Of a stretch of DNA of 64,000 nucleotides, positions 41,462-52,347 are shown in pieces. Where the stretch lies: contig NZ_MLQR01000029.1 of assembly GCF_001866005.1 (NCBI RefSeq), positions 61,754-125,753 of the forward strand, in the 5' to 3' direction. A model generated the notes under the pieces. That model saw nothing but the letters and a program-made list of their open reading frames with translations, did no database searches and was not told where the DNA came from. This DNA comes from Anaerobacillus alkalilacustris. GTDB taxonomy: Bacteria; Bacillota; Bacilli; Bacillales; Anaerobacillaceae. The translations under genes were made by a program, and so were the position numbers. Within the stretch, counting starts at the first letter, position 1. Every line of letters begins with the position of its first letter.

Positions 41462-42451
41462 ATGGATATTCTAGATAAAACATCTTTACCTAGCTTTGTT
41501 AAAGAATTTTTATTTCATTTAGTACAAAAAAAACGCAAGTCTTCAACAATTAGAAGGTACATATACGACTTAGAAGATTTTTTTCTATGGCTTCATACTG
41601 AAAAAAAAGATCTTACGTTTTCTACCTTTGCAAATTTATCTTCAACTGATATTAATAATTACTTCAACATATTAACAAAAACTCGCAATTATCAACCAAG
41701 AACAACAAAGCGGATACAAATCGTTTTAAATCAGCTCTATAAATATTATGACAACCAAGGGTTATCCAAAAACCCGATTCATAAGATTTCTAAAATAGAA
41801 ATTGGCGAACCATTAATGATGGCGGAAGATTTTTTAACCGAACAAGAAATTATCCATTTATTTACATCAATCCGTTCTTATGATGGGTTATCAGAAAACC
41901 AACTCAAAACTAGACATTTCATCGTTAATCGTAATGAGGGGATTTTTATATTATTTCTGTATTACGGTTTAACACTTCAGGAGCTAACGGGTATTCAGAT
42001 GACAAATATACATTTTGAGACAAACTCAATTGACATAACAAATCCAAAAAAGCTAAGACAAATTAAAATAACACCTGAACACAAACAAATTTTGTACAAA
42101 TATTATCATACAATCCCAATACCTGTACGACCGCGTTACCATGAAGACGATCCTTTCTTTGTGGCATTTGATTTTCAGCGTGGGACTTACCGTTGGGTTT
42201 ATGATAATAATAAACCAAAACGATTAACGAATATAGCCATTCAACGAATGATTCAAAAAGAGATTACAAGAAGTGGTCTTAGGAAGGGAATTTCTGCACA
42301 ACATTTTCGAAATACGTTTATTTTAAAAGAAATTGAGAAAGGGAAAACCATCTCCCTATTAAAAGAGGATTTAGGTTTACAAACAGATCTTTCTTTGAAT
42401 AAATTTTTTCGATTTTCTTCTTCTCAAAAGAAAAGCGCAGGAGCAAAGTAG
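41462..42451 (+). CDS. Tyrosine recombinase-like protein lacking catalytic residues
   Basis: A 329-residue protein with an N-terminal SAM-like core-binding domain (residues 10-100, FLFHLVQKKRKSSTIRRYIY) and a catalytic-fold domain. Aligned by eye with XerC/XerD, YYGLTLQELTGI (167-178) has Thr171 where the first catalytic Arg stands. AQHFRNTF keeps Arg283 but has Gln280 for His. LGL (304-306) replaces LGH, and Phe316 stands for the nucleophilic Tyr. It therefore should not cut DNA, although the frame is open. The final 8 or so residues (QKKSAGAK) and the stop codon come from a family A repeat. AGGAGGGG precedes the ATG. It is one of only two plus-strand genes in the core block. Confidence 0.75.
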   Translation: MDILDKTSLPSFVKEFLFHLVQKKRKSSTIRRYIYDLEDFFLWLHTEKKDLTFSTFANLSSTDINNYFNILTKTRNYQPRTTKRIQIVLNQLYKYYDNQGLSKNPIHKISKIEIGEPLMMAEDFLTEQEIIHLFTSIRSYDGLSENQLKTRHFIVNRNEGIFILFLYYGLTLQELTGIQMTNIHFETNSIDITNPKKLRQIKITPEHKQILYKYYHTIPIPVRPRYHEDDPFFVAFDFQRGTYRWVYDNNKPKRLTNIAIQRMIQKEITRSGLRKGISAQHFRNTFILKEIEKGKTISLLKEDLGLQTDLSLNKFFRFSSSQKKSAGAK

Positions 42452-42575
42452 CATGGAGGATATTCAAGAAGTAATCCAAGAAGACATTGAAGTCAGTAAC
42501 TTGACTGAAGTGACCGAGCTCGTAGGCTGCTTGCGCTAGACAGTTTTCAAGTTAGAAATTAATAAATTTTGATTA
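42426..42575 (+). repeat. Repeat family A, internally deleted copy overlapping a gene end
   Basis: Begins AGAAAAGCGCA and joins directly to GGAGCAAAGTAGCATGGAGG, so the left two thirds are missing. The internal frame is intact (MEDIQEVIQE, then DIEVSNLTEV, ending GCLRstop), followed by the conserved tail. It supplies the stop codon of the recombinase-like gene. Confidence 0.85.
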
Positions 42576-42577
42576 TG

Positions 42578-42611
42578 TAAAAAATAAAAAGCTCCCTAAG
42601 GAGCTTTTTAT
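42578..42611 (-). terminator. Terminator of hfq (bidirectional)
   Basis: AAAAAGCTCC pairs with GGAGCTTTTT around four bases, with T-rich sequence on both sides. Confidence 0.85.
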
Positions 42612-42612
42612 T

Positions 42613-42843
42613 TTAGTTCTCTTGGTTTAAAGGAACATTTTTTTGTGGCGAGAACGTTGATATCGCATGTTTATAAACCAATTGTTGTTTACCTTCTGTT
42701 TCTAAAATAACCGTAAAATTATCAAAACCTTTAATTAAACCTCTTAACTGAAATCCGTTTAAAAGGAAAACAGTAACAGGAATACTTTCTTTTCTTAGTT
42801 GATTTAAAAATACATCTTGAATGTTTACTGATTGTTGCTTCAT
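42613..42843 (-). CDS. hfq: RNA chaperone Hfq
   Basis: A 76-residue Sm-like protein forming a hexameric ring that binds small RNAs. The Sm1 motif is [20 protein letters not shown], with [15 protein letters not shown]; Sm2 is [10 protein letters not shown]. The tail is short, as in Gram-positive homologues. It follows miaA. Confidence 0.97.
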   Translation of the reverse strand: MKQQSVNIQDVFLNQLRKESIPVTVFLLNGFQLRGLIKGFDNFTVILETEGKQQLVYKHAISTFSPQKNVPLNQEN

Positions 42844-42887
42844 TAATAGTCCTCCTCTAATAGCTATAAGTATATATTTCGCCTTTT

Positions 42888-43814
42888 TTATAATCTTTCC
42901 TCTATTAATTTTTTAATTTCTTCCTTCTTTTCGTAAAAATTATGTTCATTTAGTTCAAACCATTGAATATTCATCTTATTACGAAACCACGTAAGTTGAC
43001 GTTTAGCATATCTTCTTGAATTTCGTTTCAATAATTCAATCGCTTCTTCCTTTGTTATATGACCTTCTAAGTAATCATATATTTCTTTATAGCCAATTGC
43101 TTGAACAGATTGACAATCCTTAACTCCATTATTATATAATCGTTTAGCTTCATCAATAAGTCCTTCATCAATCATCATATCTACTCTTCGATTTATCCGA
43201 TCGTAAAGTATGGTACGATCCATCGTTAACCCTATTAACGCTAACTCATAACTACTTTCCGTTGGTTGAGCAGATTGATAGTCGTGGATTGTCTTTTTTG
43301 TTACATAATAGACTTCTAGCGCCCTAATCACACGCCGGTAATTGTTAGGGTGAATCGTTTCGTAACTAATTGGATCAATTTCTTTTAATTTTTCATGTAA
43401 TGTAATTACACCATTTTTCTCGACTAACGCTTCTAAACTTTGGCGGTATTCTGGATCATTCGGGGCATCAGGAAAATTGTAATCATAAATAACCGAATTA
43501 ACATACAATCCCGTTCCACCTACTAACAAAGGTAGTTTACCTTTTTTTGATATACTTGTTACAAGCGGTTTGACTAAATCTTGAAATTCAGCGACTGAAA
43601 AGCTTTCATTAGGGTTCTTAATATCGATTAAATGATGAACAATACCATCCATCTCTTCTTCCTTAATTTTCGCTGTTCCAATGTCCATCCCTCTATATAT
43701 TTGCATTGAATCCCCGCTTATCACTTCTCCATTTAGCTCCTTAGCTAACTCAACACTTAATTTTGTTTTCCCCACTGCAGTAGGTCCAACAATAACGACT
43801 AGCTTTTCTTTCAT
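42888..43814 (-). CDS. miaA: tRNA dimethylallyltransferase MiaA
   Basis: Adds the isopentenyl group to A37 of tRNAs that read codons beginning with U; MiaB then methylthiolates it. 308 residues; the P-loop is [12 protein letters not shown], followed by [16 protein letters not shown] and [17 protein letters not shown] near residue 280 is typical. Confidence 0.97.
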   Translation of the reverse strand: MKEKLVVIVGPTAVGKTKLSVELAKELNGEVISGDSMQIYRGMDIGTAKIKEEEMDGIVHHLIDIKNPNESFSVAEFQDLVKPLVTSISKKGKLPLLVGGTGLYVNSVIYDYNFPDAPNDPEYRQSLEALVEKNGVITLHEKLKEIDPISYETIHPNNYRRVIRALEVYYVTKKTIHDYQSAQPTESSYELALIGLTMDRTILYDRINRRVDMMIDEGLIDEAKRLYNNGVKDCQSVQAIGYKEIYDYLEGHITKEEAIELLKRNSRRYAKRQLTWFRNKMNIQWFELNEHNFYEKKEEIKKLIEERL

Positions 43815-43835
43815 GAGTAACTCCTTTTAACCATA

Positions 43836-44609
43836 TCATAATTCTATTGAACCATAATGGAATTGAGAAGTAGGGCGTTTATATACATGGAAATTAAATA
43901 ATTTAAAACGCATGCTTTTCCAATGATCCTTTAAAACTACGCGCTTTTTGGCTACACGTTTTGCTTCTTCAATTGTTTCCAAATCAAGAGGGTTATATAA
44001 CGCATAACTACGTAGTGGATTTATTCCATCTGATTCACTAATTTTAGACTCGAACATCGGATCGAAGTATACAACGTCAAAAGAGTTTGTTTTCTCCCGA
44101 ACAAGATAGTCAAGATTGTTCACTTGAATTACTTCTATTCTTTGCATCGCTTCATCCATTAGACTAAGTCCACTTTTCCAATTGCATAACCCTTGCTTAA
44201 TTATATAAGCAAGATATGTATTTCCTTCTACACCTACCACTTTACCATTTTTTCCAACAACTACACTTGATACTATACTATCAGATGCTAGCCCCAATGT
44301 ACAATCTAGGAAAGACATATTTTCTGTAAGTTTTGTCGCTAATAAAAATGGATCCATCTCACCTCTTAAAAACCTCTTTACCCGAAACATCGCTGAATTG
44401 GGATGGAAAAATAGCGGGTCTTTTTTGTCCATTTGATATACTTCTAATCGATTGGAACTTACTACAAGCACATCACTGTTGTATTCTTTATGTAAGGTAG
44501 GTAGCGGTCTATGGTTCCGTGAGACGAAAGGTAATTGCAAGTCGCTAGAAACTTTCTTAGCTTTTTCATTTATTTGTTGTGAAGTTCGTAATGATGTTGT
44601 GCAAATCAT
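43836..44609 (-). CDS. Class I SAM-dependent methyltransferase, RsmJ-like
   Basis: A 257-residue protein. The SAM-binding strand is FLDCTLGLASDSIV and the catalytic-type motif is VVYFDPMFES, which resembles the DPMYP-type motif of 16S rRNA methyltransferase RsmJ (DUF548). ATG 44609 is chosen because TTGAGGAG lies directly upstream; 40 further codons upstream are open but look non-coding. It lies between mutL and miaA. The target is not known. Confidence 0.7.
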   Translation of the reverse strand: MICTTSLRTSQQINEKAKKVSSDLQLPFVSRNHRPLPTLHKEYNSDVLVVSSNRLEVYQMDKKDPLFFHPNSAMFRVKRFLRGEMDPFLLATKLTENMSFLDCTLGLASDSIVSSVVVGKNGKVVGVEGNTYLAYIIKQGLCNWKSGLSLMDEAMQRIEVIQVNNLDYLVREKTNSFDVVYFDPMFESKISESDGINPLRSYALYNPLDLETIEEAKRVAKKRVVLKDHWKSMRFKLFNFHVYKRPTSQFHYGSIEL

Positions 44610-44830
44610 ATTTCTCCTCAAGTTTTCATATTTCATTTTTTCCACTAAGATACTATATCTAGTAACGTTGAACCGTTCGTAACTAGATATACATTGACGC
44701 GAGTCGTTTTTGGTAATTATAAAATTCACTCAGTTATTAAATAAATTTTGCTTTTTTTCGATAAGCCAAGTTTTTCTAATATTATAGTCTCTTCTTTGGT
44801 GGCTTGCAAATTTTTCTCATGTAAAAAGAA

Positions 44831-44906
44831 AAAAAGACTGAGTACAAACATTGATTTCCCTTTATAAAATAAAAGAAAAAATCTTTGTAATTGGTCAGTC
44901 TATTGC
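44831..44906 (-). terminator. Possible terminator after mutL
   Basis: On the minus strand AGACTGA pairs with TCAGTCT across a long AT-rich loop and T7 follows. Confidence 0.5.
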
Positions 44907-44911
44907 TTAAT

Positions 44912-46816
44912 TCACATTATTCTTTTAAACATTTTTTCCATTTCATAAGTTGTAAAATGAATAAAGATTGGTCTACCGTGCGGACATGTAAAGGGTTCTT
45001 CGCATTTACGTAACGTTTCTAACAAAGAAAAAATTTCATCATTTCTCAAATAACGATTCGCTTTAATTGCAGCTTTACATGACATTAGTATAGCTGCATC
45101 TTCTCTTAAATTTCCGATAGATACTTTTTTCCCGTTCATCACTTCTTCAACAATATCTTTAATAATTTCTTCTTCAAGTCCAACAGGAAACCAAGTTGGA
45201 TGGGAACGAACAATAAAACTTTGTGTTCCAAAAGGTTCCATAAAAATACCTACATCTCGAAGTAATTGATCATTTGTTTTTATTCGTTCAACCTCACTAG
45301 TTGTAAACTCAAATGTAATTGGAACTAATAAATCCTGTAACTGTTTATGGTCTTCACTTACTTTTTTTCGAAAGTACTCATATTTAATACGTTCCTGAGC
45401 TGCATGTTGATCTACAACATATAAACCCTTTTCGTTTTGAGCTAAGATGTAAGTTCCATGCATTTGACCTATTGGATATAGAACAGGTACACGCTCATTA
45501 ACTTGAACATTTTTTTCGGTAGGATTTTCAACGTAACTTTCATGTAAAACATTTTCATCTACATCACTTTCTTGTACATGGTGTTGCTCAAATTCAACTC
45601 CTTCGAACATTGAAGAAGTTTCCAGGCTTTTTGAAACAATGTTTTTTTCTTCCCTGTCCCCTTGAGTTTCTCTTAACATAACAGGACGTTCATTTGTCCA
45701 ATCTTGACTGTGATCTTGTTCTCTTTCGGGCACAGGGTTCGTTTCATTAAGAATCGAATGTTCTAGAGATAATGCAATTTGTTCAGACTTTTCCTTTTGA
45801 AGCTTTGGAGTTTTCACTTCAGGAATTAAAGAAACTTGTTTAAAAGTAGCTTTAATTGTATTAGTAACTAGCGTATTTAACTCGGCTTCTTTGCTTAATC
45901 TCACTTCTAACTTTGACGGATGAACATTCACATCAATTATACTAGGATCCATTTCAATATGGAGGACAACTACTGGATAACGTCCGATAGGTAGTAAAGT
46001 ATGATACCCATCTTGAATAGCCTTTGTTAACGGATAATTTTTAATATATCGGTAATTTATAAAAGTTGACATATATTGTCTTGAAGCCCGAGTTACTTCA
46101 GGTTTACAAACATACCCTGAAATCTTAAAATCTAGCGAACTACCTTCAAAATAAACCATTTGTTTTGCAATGTTCATTCCATAAATAGCTGCAATCACTT
46201 GTCTTAAATCGCCATTACCGTTTGAAGAGAATACTTTTTTCCCATTATGGTCTAATTGAAAAGAAATAGATGGGTATGACATTGCAAGACGATACACATA
46301 GTCTGTAATATTTCCGAGCTCTGTATGGACTGTTTTTAAATATTTTAGTCTTGCGGGGGTATTATAAAAAAGATTAGTTACTGTTATATCTGTTCCTTTA
46401 CGACTTGATGATGATCCACTCTCAATAATCTTACCACCCTCAATATTCACAACCGTACCTGGCCCGTTACCAGTACATGTTTTTAACTGTAGATACGATA
46501 CTGAGGCAATACTTGGCAGTGCTTCACCACGAAACCCTAATGTTTTAATACGAAATAGATCTTTATCTGTTCGAATTTTACTCGTTGCATGACGATGAAA
46601 TGCCACTAAACAATCCTCATTCTCAATTCCATCACCATTATCAACAATTCGGATTTTCTGCATACCGCCGTCTTCTACCTGAATGTGGATTGATGTACTA
46701 TTAGCATCAATAGAGTTTTCAACGAGTTCTTTAACGATTGATGCAGGTCTTTCAACCACTTCTCCGGCGGCAATTTTATTTGATAAACATTCATCTAATT
46801 TAACAATTTTGCCCAC
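44912..46816 (-). CDS. mutL: DNA mismatch repair protein MutL
   Basis: A 634-residue GHKL ATPase that couples MutS recognition to strand incision. The ATPase motifs are [32 protein letters not shown] and [14 protein letters not shown] variable linker spans about residues 335-430. The C-terminal endonuclease motif is [12 protein letters not shown], with [10 protein letters not shown] and CPHGRP completing the metal site. Overlapping promoter space with mutS suggests one operon. Confidence 0.97.
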   Translation of the reverse strand: MGKIVKLDECLSNKIAAGEVVERPASIVKELVENSIDANSTSIHIQVEDGGMQKIRIVDNGDGIENEDCLVAFHRHATSKIRTDKDLFRIKTLGFRGEALPSIASVSYLQLKTCTGNGPGTVVNIEGGKIIESGSSSSRKGTDITVTNLFYNTPARLKYLKTVHTELGNITDYVYRLAMSYPSISFQLDHNGKKVFSSNGNGDLRQVIAAIYGMNIAKQMVYFEGSSLDFKISGYVCKPEVTRASRQYMSTFINYRYIKNYPLTKAIQDGYHTLLPIGRYPVVVLHIEMDPSIIDVNVHPSKLEVRLSKEAELNTLVTNTIKATFKQVSLIPEVKTPKLQKEKSEQIALSLEHSILNETNPVPEREQDHSQDWTNERPVMLRETQGDREEKNIVSKSLETSSMFEGVEFEQHHVQESDVDENVLHESYVENPTEKNVQVNERVPVLYPIGQMHGTYILAQNEKGLYVVDQHAAQERIKYEYFRKKVSEDHKQLQDLLVPITFEFTTSEVERIKTNDQLLRDVGIFMEPFGTQSFIVRSHPTWFPVGLEEEIIKDIVEEVMNGKKVSIGNLREDAAILMSCKAAIKANRYLRNDEIFSLLETLRKCEEPFTCPHGRPIFIHFTTYEMEKMFKRIM

Positions 46817-46853
46817 GTTTAATCACTCTTTTCTATATTTTAAAACGCTACCG

Positions 46854-49457
46854 TTATGCCTTTAGCTTCTTTTGTAAATCATTTAGCATTTGGATTGCTT
46901 CTAGCGGTGTGATATTTAATAAATCTAATTTTTTTATCGAAGAAATTACCTTCTTTTCTTCATCACTTGAAGGTTTTACCTGTTTTTTTGTTTTGCCTTC
47001 ACCCTCGTTAAATAAAGAAAGTTGAACAGGTTTATCACCCTCTACTGTTAGGTTCTCAGAAATCTTCTGATATGATGGTTGATTTTCTAGTGTTGCCAAT
47101 ATTGTCTTCGCTCTAGTTATCAATCTATTTGGCAACTCAGCAAGCTGAGCCACATAAATTCCGTAACTTTTGTCAGCTTGTCCATCGATTACTTTATGCA
47201 AAAAGACGACCTTTCCCTCTTCTTCAACGGCACTCACGTGAACGTTTTTCACGGCGCTAAGGTCATGTTCTAAAGCTGTTAGTTCATGATAATGTGTTGA
47301 AAATAATGTTTTTGAACCAATTTCGTCATGGATATATTCAATTATTGCCTGTGCTAATGCCATTCCATCATACGTAGATGTTCCACGACCGATTTCATCT
47401 AATAAAATCAAACTATTTTTCGACGCTTTTAAAATTGCATTTTTCGTTTCTAACATCTCAACCATAAATGTACTTTGTCCGCTTGCGAGATCGTCCGCTG
47501 CACCAATTCTTGTAAACACCTGATCAAAAATAGGTAAGTTCACCGAATCTGCTGGCACATAACAACCAATTTGCGCCAAAATAGAAATTAGTGCTAGTTG
47601 ACGCATATAAGTACTTTTACCAGCCATATTCGGTCCAGTGATTAATAAGATTTCTCGTTCTTCGTTCATAATTACATCATTTGATACGTATTCACCAGAG
47701 TTTAGAACTTTTTCAACTACAGGGTGACGTCCTTCAAGAATTGAAATATGACGCTCATCATTAAATTGTGGCTTTGTATACCGATTTTCTTCACTAACCT
47801 TAGCAAAACTTTGTAAAACGTCTATTTCGCTTATTTTTTTTGCGACATATTGTAATTTAGAGATATACTGTTTAACATTTTCACGCAGTTGTAAAAATAA
47901 ATCGTATTCTAACTGCTCTATTCGTTCTTCTGCTTCTAGTATTAGTGCCTCTTTTTCTTTTAGTTCTGGAGTGATAAACCTTTCTGCATTAGACAGCGTT
48001 TGTTTTCTCTCATATCGCCCTTCAGGAAGGTGCACAAGGTTTGCTTTTGTAACTTCAATATAATATCCAAATACCTTATTATATCCAACCTTAAGAGACT
48101 TGATTCCTGTTACTTGCTTTTCTTGTTGCTCTAGTCTGGCAATCCAACTCTTACCGTTTCGACTAGCATCACGATATTGATCTAACTGTTCATTGTAGCC
48201 ATCTTGAATGATCCCCCCGTCTTTGATAGAAAGAGGTGGATCTTCTTTTAAAGACTTTGATAACATGATTAATAACTCGTCACATGTATCAATGTCTTTT
48301 ATTATCTCGTCACCATAGCAGTTATTTAATTCTTTTACAGCTGAAATTATTATAGGAATTTGTTGTAATGAGCGTTTCAATTGAACTAGTTCCCTAGCAT
48401 TTACATTCCCATATGCCACCTTACCTGCTAATCGTTCTAAATCATAAACTTCTTTTAAAAGTTCACGTAATTCTTCTCTTTGGAAATATTGTTCAATAAA
48501 TGTTTCTACCATACTAAGTCTTTGGTCAATTTGTTTTTTATTTAATAAAGGACGTTCGAGCCATTGCTTTAAAAGTCGTCCGCCCATTGCTGTTACCGTT
48601 TTATCTAGTAACCAAAGAAGAGAGCCCTTCTTTTTCTTTTCGCGAATCGTTTCTACAAGTTCTAGATTTCGTTTCGAATGTAAATCAATTCGCATAAAAT
48701 CTGTTGGTGAATAGTCAACAACTGGTTGCAAATGCTCTAATGAGCGTTTTTGCGTCCGAAATAAATAAGAACACAGTCTTCCAAATGTTGCAATCAACTT
48801 TTTTTGCTCTAGTTTATTCACTAACGAATGAAAGCTTTCTGGCAGTTCTTCATTAGGTTCCAATGATGCGGTTACTGCAAGTTGTTGAAGTAAGGCCTTT
48901 ATATTTTCTTCTGAATGATCAGGGGAAAATATAATTTCTTTTGCTCGTGTTGTAGCAATCTCATTAATTACATCTTGCCAACTACCTTGGATGATTGTGA
49001 CAAAATTTTCACCGGTTGTTAAATCTGTTAAAGCAAATCCGTATGTTTCATCTAAAAAATCTGTAACCGATGCAATGAAATTATTCTCTTTTTCTTGAAT
49101 TGTTTTGCCGTCCATCACAGTCCCTGGTGTTATTAATTTAACAACTTCTCTTTTAACAACTCCTTTTGCTTGACGTGGGTCCTCAACTTGCTCACAAATA
49201 GCTACTTTATATCCTTTCTCTATTAATGTTTGAATATATTGTTCAGCTGCATGATAAGGAACACCGCACATAGGAATTCTCTCAGTATCCGTACCAGTTC
49301 CTCTACTCGTTAACGTAATTTCTAATTCTTGCGACGCTAATTTAGCATCTTCAAAAAACAATTCGTAAAAATCTCCTAAACGGAAAAATAAAAAGGCATC
49401 CTTATATTCTGCCTTTATCGTTAAATATTGTTTTATCATAGGCGTATATTCTGCCAT
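46854..49457 (-). CDS. mutS: DNA mismatch repair protein MutS
   Basis: Recognises mispaired bases. 867 residues from ATG 49457, with GGAGG upstream; a start five codons earlier lies on the ribosome site. The mismatch-reading Phe-X-Glu is in [11 protein letters not shown]. Walker A is [13 protein letters not shown], with [12 protein letters not shown] and STHYHEL downstream. The C-terminus contains the QLSLF-type clamp-binding sequence ([10 protein letters not shown]). Confidence 0.98.
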   Translation of the reverse strand: MAEYTPMIKQYLTIKAEYKDAFLFFRLGDFYELFFEDAKLASQELEITLTSRGTGTDTERIPMCGVPYHAAEQYIQTLIEKGYKVAICEQVEDPRQAKGVVKREVVKLITPGTVMDGKTIQEKENNFIASVTDFLDETYGFALTDLTTGENFVTIIQGSWQDVINEIATTRAKEIIFSPDHSEENIKALLQQLAVTASLEPNEELPESFHSLVNKLEQKKLIATFGRLCSYLFRTQKRSLEHLQPVVDYSPTDFMRIDLHSKRNLELVETIREKKKKGSLLWLLDKTVTAMGGRLLKQWLERPLLNKKQIDQRLSMVETFIEQYFQREELRELLKEVYDLERLAGKVAYGNVNARELVQLKRSLQQIPIIISAVKELNNCYGDEIIKDIDTCDELLIMLSKSLKEDPPLSIKDGGIIQDGYNEQLDQYRDASRNGKSWIARLEQQEKQVTGIKSLKVGYNKVFGYYIEVTKANLVHLPEGRYERKQTLSNAERFITPELKEKEALILEAEERIEQLEYDLFLQLRENVKQYISKLQYVAKKISEIDVLQSFAKVSEENRYTKPQFNDERHISILEGRHPVVEKVLNSGEYVSNDVIMNEEREILLITGPNMAGKSTYMRQLALISILAQIGCYVPADSVNLPIFDQVFTRIGAADDLASGQSTFMVEMLETKNAILKASKNSLILLDEIGRGTSTYDGMALAQAIIEYIHDEIGSKTLFSTHYHELTALEHDLSAVKNVHVSAVEEEGKVVFLHKVIDGQADKSYGIYVAQLAELPNRLITRAKTILATLENQPSYQKISENLTVEGDKPVQLSLFNEGEGKTKKQVKPSSDEEKKVISSIKKLDLLNITPLEAIQMLNDLQKKLKA

Positions 49458-49527
49458 TAAATGTTCCTCCAATTTCTATAGTCACCGATAAATATTATAC
49501 CATATTCATAGAGTATGCTCGACAATT

Positions 49528-50691
49528 TTAGACGAGTTTTTTAAGGAACGAGACATAATTAATAAATAAAGCTTTTTCCTTTTTTTCAATAAAATAGTCC
49601 TCATTTTCTTTTATCCAATCCGTTAGAGATCTCGTTTGACAATCACAACAATAGTAACTTTGTAAATCTTTTTTCTGAAAGTTAGAAGCTTCTAACTTGG
49701 TAGGGTTTTTCATTAAGAATTCAACCCATAGGAGCAATGGTAAACTATTTGGGATCAAATTAAACCATGATGGTAATACTCGATATTCAAAACCTTGAAA
49801 ACGATTTTCTCTTACTGATCCTAATCTACCGTAATATCGTCTACGTTGGAAAGATGGTTTTTGCTCTACGTATGAAAAAGGAATAGTAACAAATTGATCT
49901 AGTAAACGTACATGCTGAAATGTAAGTGGGGTATTTCCAAAGTGAATATGACCGCCAAGAAAAAAACGTCCAAATGGATGCGCGTCTGTAATAATAGTTA
50001 AATAATGATTAGATGTCGCCTTTTGTAGCTTCTGATACAAAAGAAAAACATCATCAAAAAGTTCTGTCATATTACTTGCAGGTTTGGAACGTACTTCCAC
50101 AATAGGGTGAATTACTCTCTTCTTATGAACAGCAATTGCATCATCAAGTCCTATTTGACCTTCTTTTAATAAAGCATCCATGTTCATAAAACTTGATGTA
50201 TGTAAATTTTTCACCATTAACTCTATGTCACAACCAAACGTTACATTTTCAAAATTTTTGTTTTTATTCCCCAATGTCAATAATAATAATTCCTTCTCTT
50301 TCTTTGTTAATTCTTCAAGTTTTAGCGACCTAACTTGTATAACAGTAATCCCTTTTTTACCGCAGCGTTGAACCACACATTCTCCAAGAGGAATGGATAG
50401 TAAATACAAACATTGGATCGCAAATTCCTTAAGTTCTTTTTCAAAATAAAATTCATCGTATTGAATTTCTTTCCATACTATGTTTGAAGAAAATAGCAAA
50501 GCAGAGGAACAAGTACCTCTTTTAGCTGATAATAAATTAAAATGAAATGCTCGTACTTTAACTTGATTCCTTCCCCCGTTATGTATTTCACCTAATTTTA
50601 TCCCATGATGTTTAAGCATAGAGGGTAACTGTGGGTTTAGCTTAAAATTAATTTTCTCGTGAAAAGAAATTATTTTATCATCAATAGTCAT
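49528..50691 (-). CDS. PhiEco32-type amidoligase-like protein (COOH-NH2 ligase)
   Basis: A 387-residue soluble protein. Motifs fit the circularly permuted glutamine synthetase-like amidoligase family first noted in phage phiEco32: FGCDIELM (152-159, cf. GADPEF), EVRSKPA (199-205), GGHIHFG (246-252) and EYRVLPSW (302-309), which supply metal and carboxylate ligands. Such enzymes are predicted to form amide bonds between a carboxyl and an amino group on peptides or proteins; the reaction of this branch is not proven. A CCDC near residue 345 may bind metal. It sits between cotE and mutS, which are direct neighbours in B. subtilis, so a spore coat role is possible. Confidence 0.7.
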   Translation of the reverse strand: MTIDDKIISFHEKINFKLNPQLPSMLKHHGIKLGEIHNGGRNQVKVRAFHFNLLSAKRGTCSSALLFSSNIVWKEIQYDEFYFEKELKEFAIQCLYLLSIPLGECVVQRCGKKGITVIQVRSLKLEELTKKEKELLLLTLGNKNKNFENVTFGCDIELMVKNLHTSSFMNMDALLKEGQIGLDDAIAVHKKRVIHPIVEVRSKPASNMTELFDDVFLLYQKLQKATSNHYLTIITDAHPFGRFFLGGHIHFGNTPLTFQHVRLLDQFVTIPFSYVEQKPSFQRRRYYGRLGSVRENRFQGFEYRVLPSWFNLIPNSLPLLLWVEFLMKNPTKLEASNFQKKDLQSYYCCDCQTRSLTDWIKENEDYFIEKKEKALFINYVSFLKKLV

Positions 50692-50763
50692 AATTCACCT
50701 TCTTTCTTTATAATACAGCTGGAATTACACACAAATTCCTATTCGCATGTCTTGAATGATTTT

Positions 50764-50804
50764 ATGAAAAAAGCTAGGAAGAAGTAAACTTCTTCCTAGC
50801 TTTA
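50764..50804 (-). terminator. Terminator of cotE
   Basis: On the minus strand AAAGCTAGGAAGAAG pairs with CTTCTTCCTAGCTTT, followed by T-rich sequence. Confidence 0.92.
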
Positions 50805-51377
50805 TTATTCTTCTAATTCACCTGTTAGGAAGTTAGGGTCTAAATCTTCAAACTCTTCATCTTCTACATCATAATCCCATGTCTTAGCATCTAGTTCGTC
50901 TGAAATCCCATCTGGATTAACATACACACAAACCTTTGTCTCCCCAATACATTCCACTAAAAATTCTCGCTCTACTTGAACAATCACATTCGTTCCATTA
51001 GGGGCTATAGTAGCTTCAAGAGTATTAGGTTGTTGAATTGCTCTAGCAATTACTTCAAGCTCCTCACTTAAAACATTTTTGTCTTGCAAAGTTAGTGGTA
51101 CAACATCTGTATAAGTTACCGTCTCTGTCGCTACTTCTGTTTTTGTATTGTTACTATACGAGAACCAGATATTAGCATCATAGCTTCCACGAACTTCGAT
51201 ACAATCTCCCTTCTTTTCCGCCTCGTACTTATGGTTAATGATCCAACAACCTAAAATACTTGACGGTTTATGGGAAGGGCGTATCGTATGACTTGCTTGT
51301 GAGAATTTTCTCCCTTTTCCACAAACGGCTTTTGTAATAATCTCTCTGTAGTTTAATTCTTTTTCTGTTTGCGACAT
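50805..51377 (-). CDS. cotE: Outer spore coat morphogenetic protein CotE
   Basis: CotE directs assembly of the outer spore coat. 190 residues; family blocks are [36 protein letters not shown] and [19 protein letters not shown]-like [14 protein letters not shown]. The C-terminus is strongly acidic ([15 protein letters not shown]), as in known CotE proteins. GGAGGG precedes the ATG. Confidence 0.95.
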   Translation of the reverse strand: MSQTEKELNYREIITKAVCGKGRKFSQASHTIRPSHKPSSILGCWIINHKYEAEKKGDCIEVRGSYDANIWFSYSNNTKTEVATETVTYTDVVPLTLQDKNVLSEELEVIARAIQQPNTLEATIAPNGTNVIVQVEREFLVECIGETKVCVYVNPDGISDELDAKTWDYDVEDEEFEDLDPNFLTGELEE

Positions 51378-51932
51378 TTGTTTTTACCCTCCTCAAACAA
51401 TTGGTTGTTCTCCGCGAGACTTCTACACATTTGTTAATCTTGTATAAAAGTCCCTCCCAAACAGTCTTCACTCTCATCCTATGCAAGACAAATGACTATT
51501 GTGCTAACTATTTGGATTATTCGAAGAAAACGTTCAAAATAGTTTCCTATAACATTGATATTAAAGCATATGTCAAAACATTCGTAGTTGTGCTAATTTC
51601 ATTTTCTTTTTCATTTATATATATGGCTATATTATGATTTTCATTCCACAAATCTTTTAATTTAATACGGTACGTGAAATTTAATGTATATTAAAAAATC
51701 TAGCTCTATTGCCTCAATTCAACCTAGGTTACAAGGTAAGCCTTAGTTTAAAATTAAAGTAGAGCTAGATATTATAGATATGCATATTTTTAATTATTTG
51801 TAAACCATCTTACCAATGATGGTAGTTATAAAAATTCATTCTTTAGTGAAAGATTATTTTCTGACAAAACCATTTTTATGTGAAATTTCAAACTCGACGG
51901 AATACTTTTCCAAATGAGTCGAAGATATTTTA
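51378..51932. other. Intergenic region between ricA and cotE
   Basis: About 550 bases, longer than in B. subtilis. It holds the ricA terminator at 51693-51771 and the cotE promoter region. No additional gene or RNA was recognised, and no mother-cell sigma site could be assigned with confidence. Confidence 0.5.
51693..51771 (-). terminator. Terminator of ricA
   Basis: On the minus strand ATCTAGCTCTA pairs with TAGAGCTAGAT across about 50 bases and is followed by T6. Confidence 0.7.
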
Positions 51933-52346
51933 CTATTTAGTGTCTCTTTTTTTAGTAGTTCCTTGTAAAATCTCCCCACCTGTAGCTTTCTCCATCTCAT
52001 TAGTAACAGTAGTTGAAATTGTAGTTGCTACAATCTGCAACAATTCATTTACATCCAATTGACTTTGTTTAAATTGTTTTACTACTGGAATTCCATCCAA
52101 TTCAGTTTGAAGTGTTGCAATTTCTTGTTCTGCTTTTTTTAAAGCTTCGAATTTACCATAATGCTGTAAATTAACAGCTTCTTTTTGCATTCTTTTTATT
52201 TGACTAATTAAATGTTGAACTTTTATAGAATTATTAACTTGTGATTCAGCCTGTTTGAAAAGTTCAACTTCCTCAGTTTCAGAGATCATTTTAGCAATTG
52301 ATTTTGCTTTTGATAGGATCTTATCTTTTGAATAAATTTTATCCAC
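51933..52346 (-). CDS. ricA: RicA (YmcA), regulator of RNase Y activity and development
   Basis: A 137-residue helical protein. With RicF and RicT it forms a complex that specifies mRNA cleavage by RNase Y and promotes sporulation, competence and biofilm. The conserved blocks EEVELFKQAESQVNNSIKVQ and GKFEALKKAEQEI are present. There is no cysteine at all, whereas in B. subtilis RicA a C-terminal cysteine has been reported to help hold an iron-sulfur cluster. It starts one base after the miaB stop region, in the usual miaB-ricA order. Confidence 0.88.
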   Translation of the reverse strand: MDKIYSKDKILSKAKSIAKMISETEEVELFKQAESQVNNSIKVQHLISQIKRMQKEAVNLQHYGKFEALKKAEQEIATLQTELDGIPVVKQFKQSQLDVNELLQIVATTISTTVTNEMEKATGGEILQGTTKKRDTK

Positions 52347-52347
52347 T

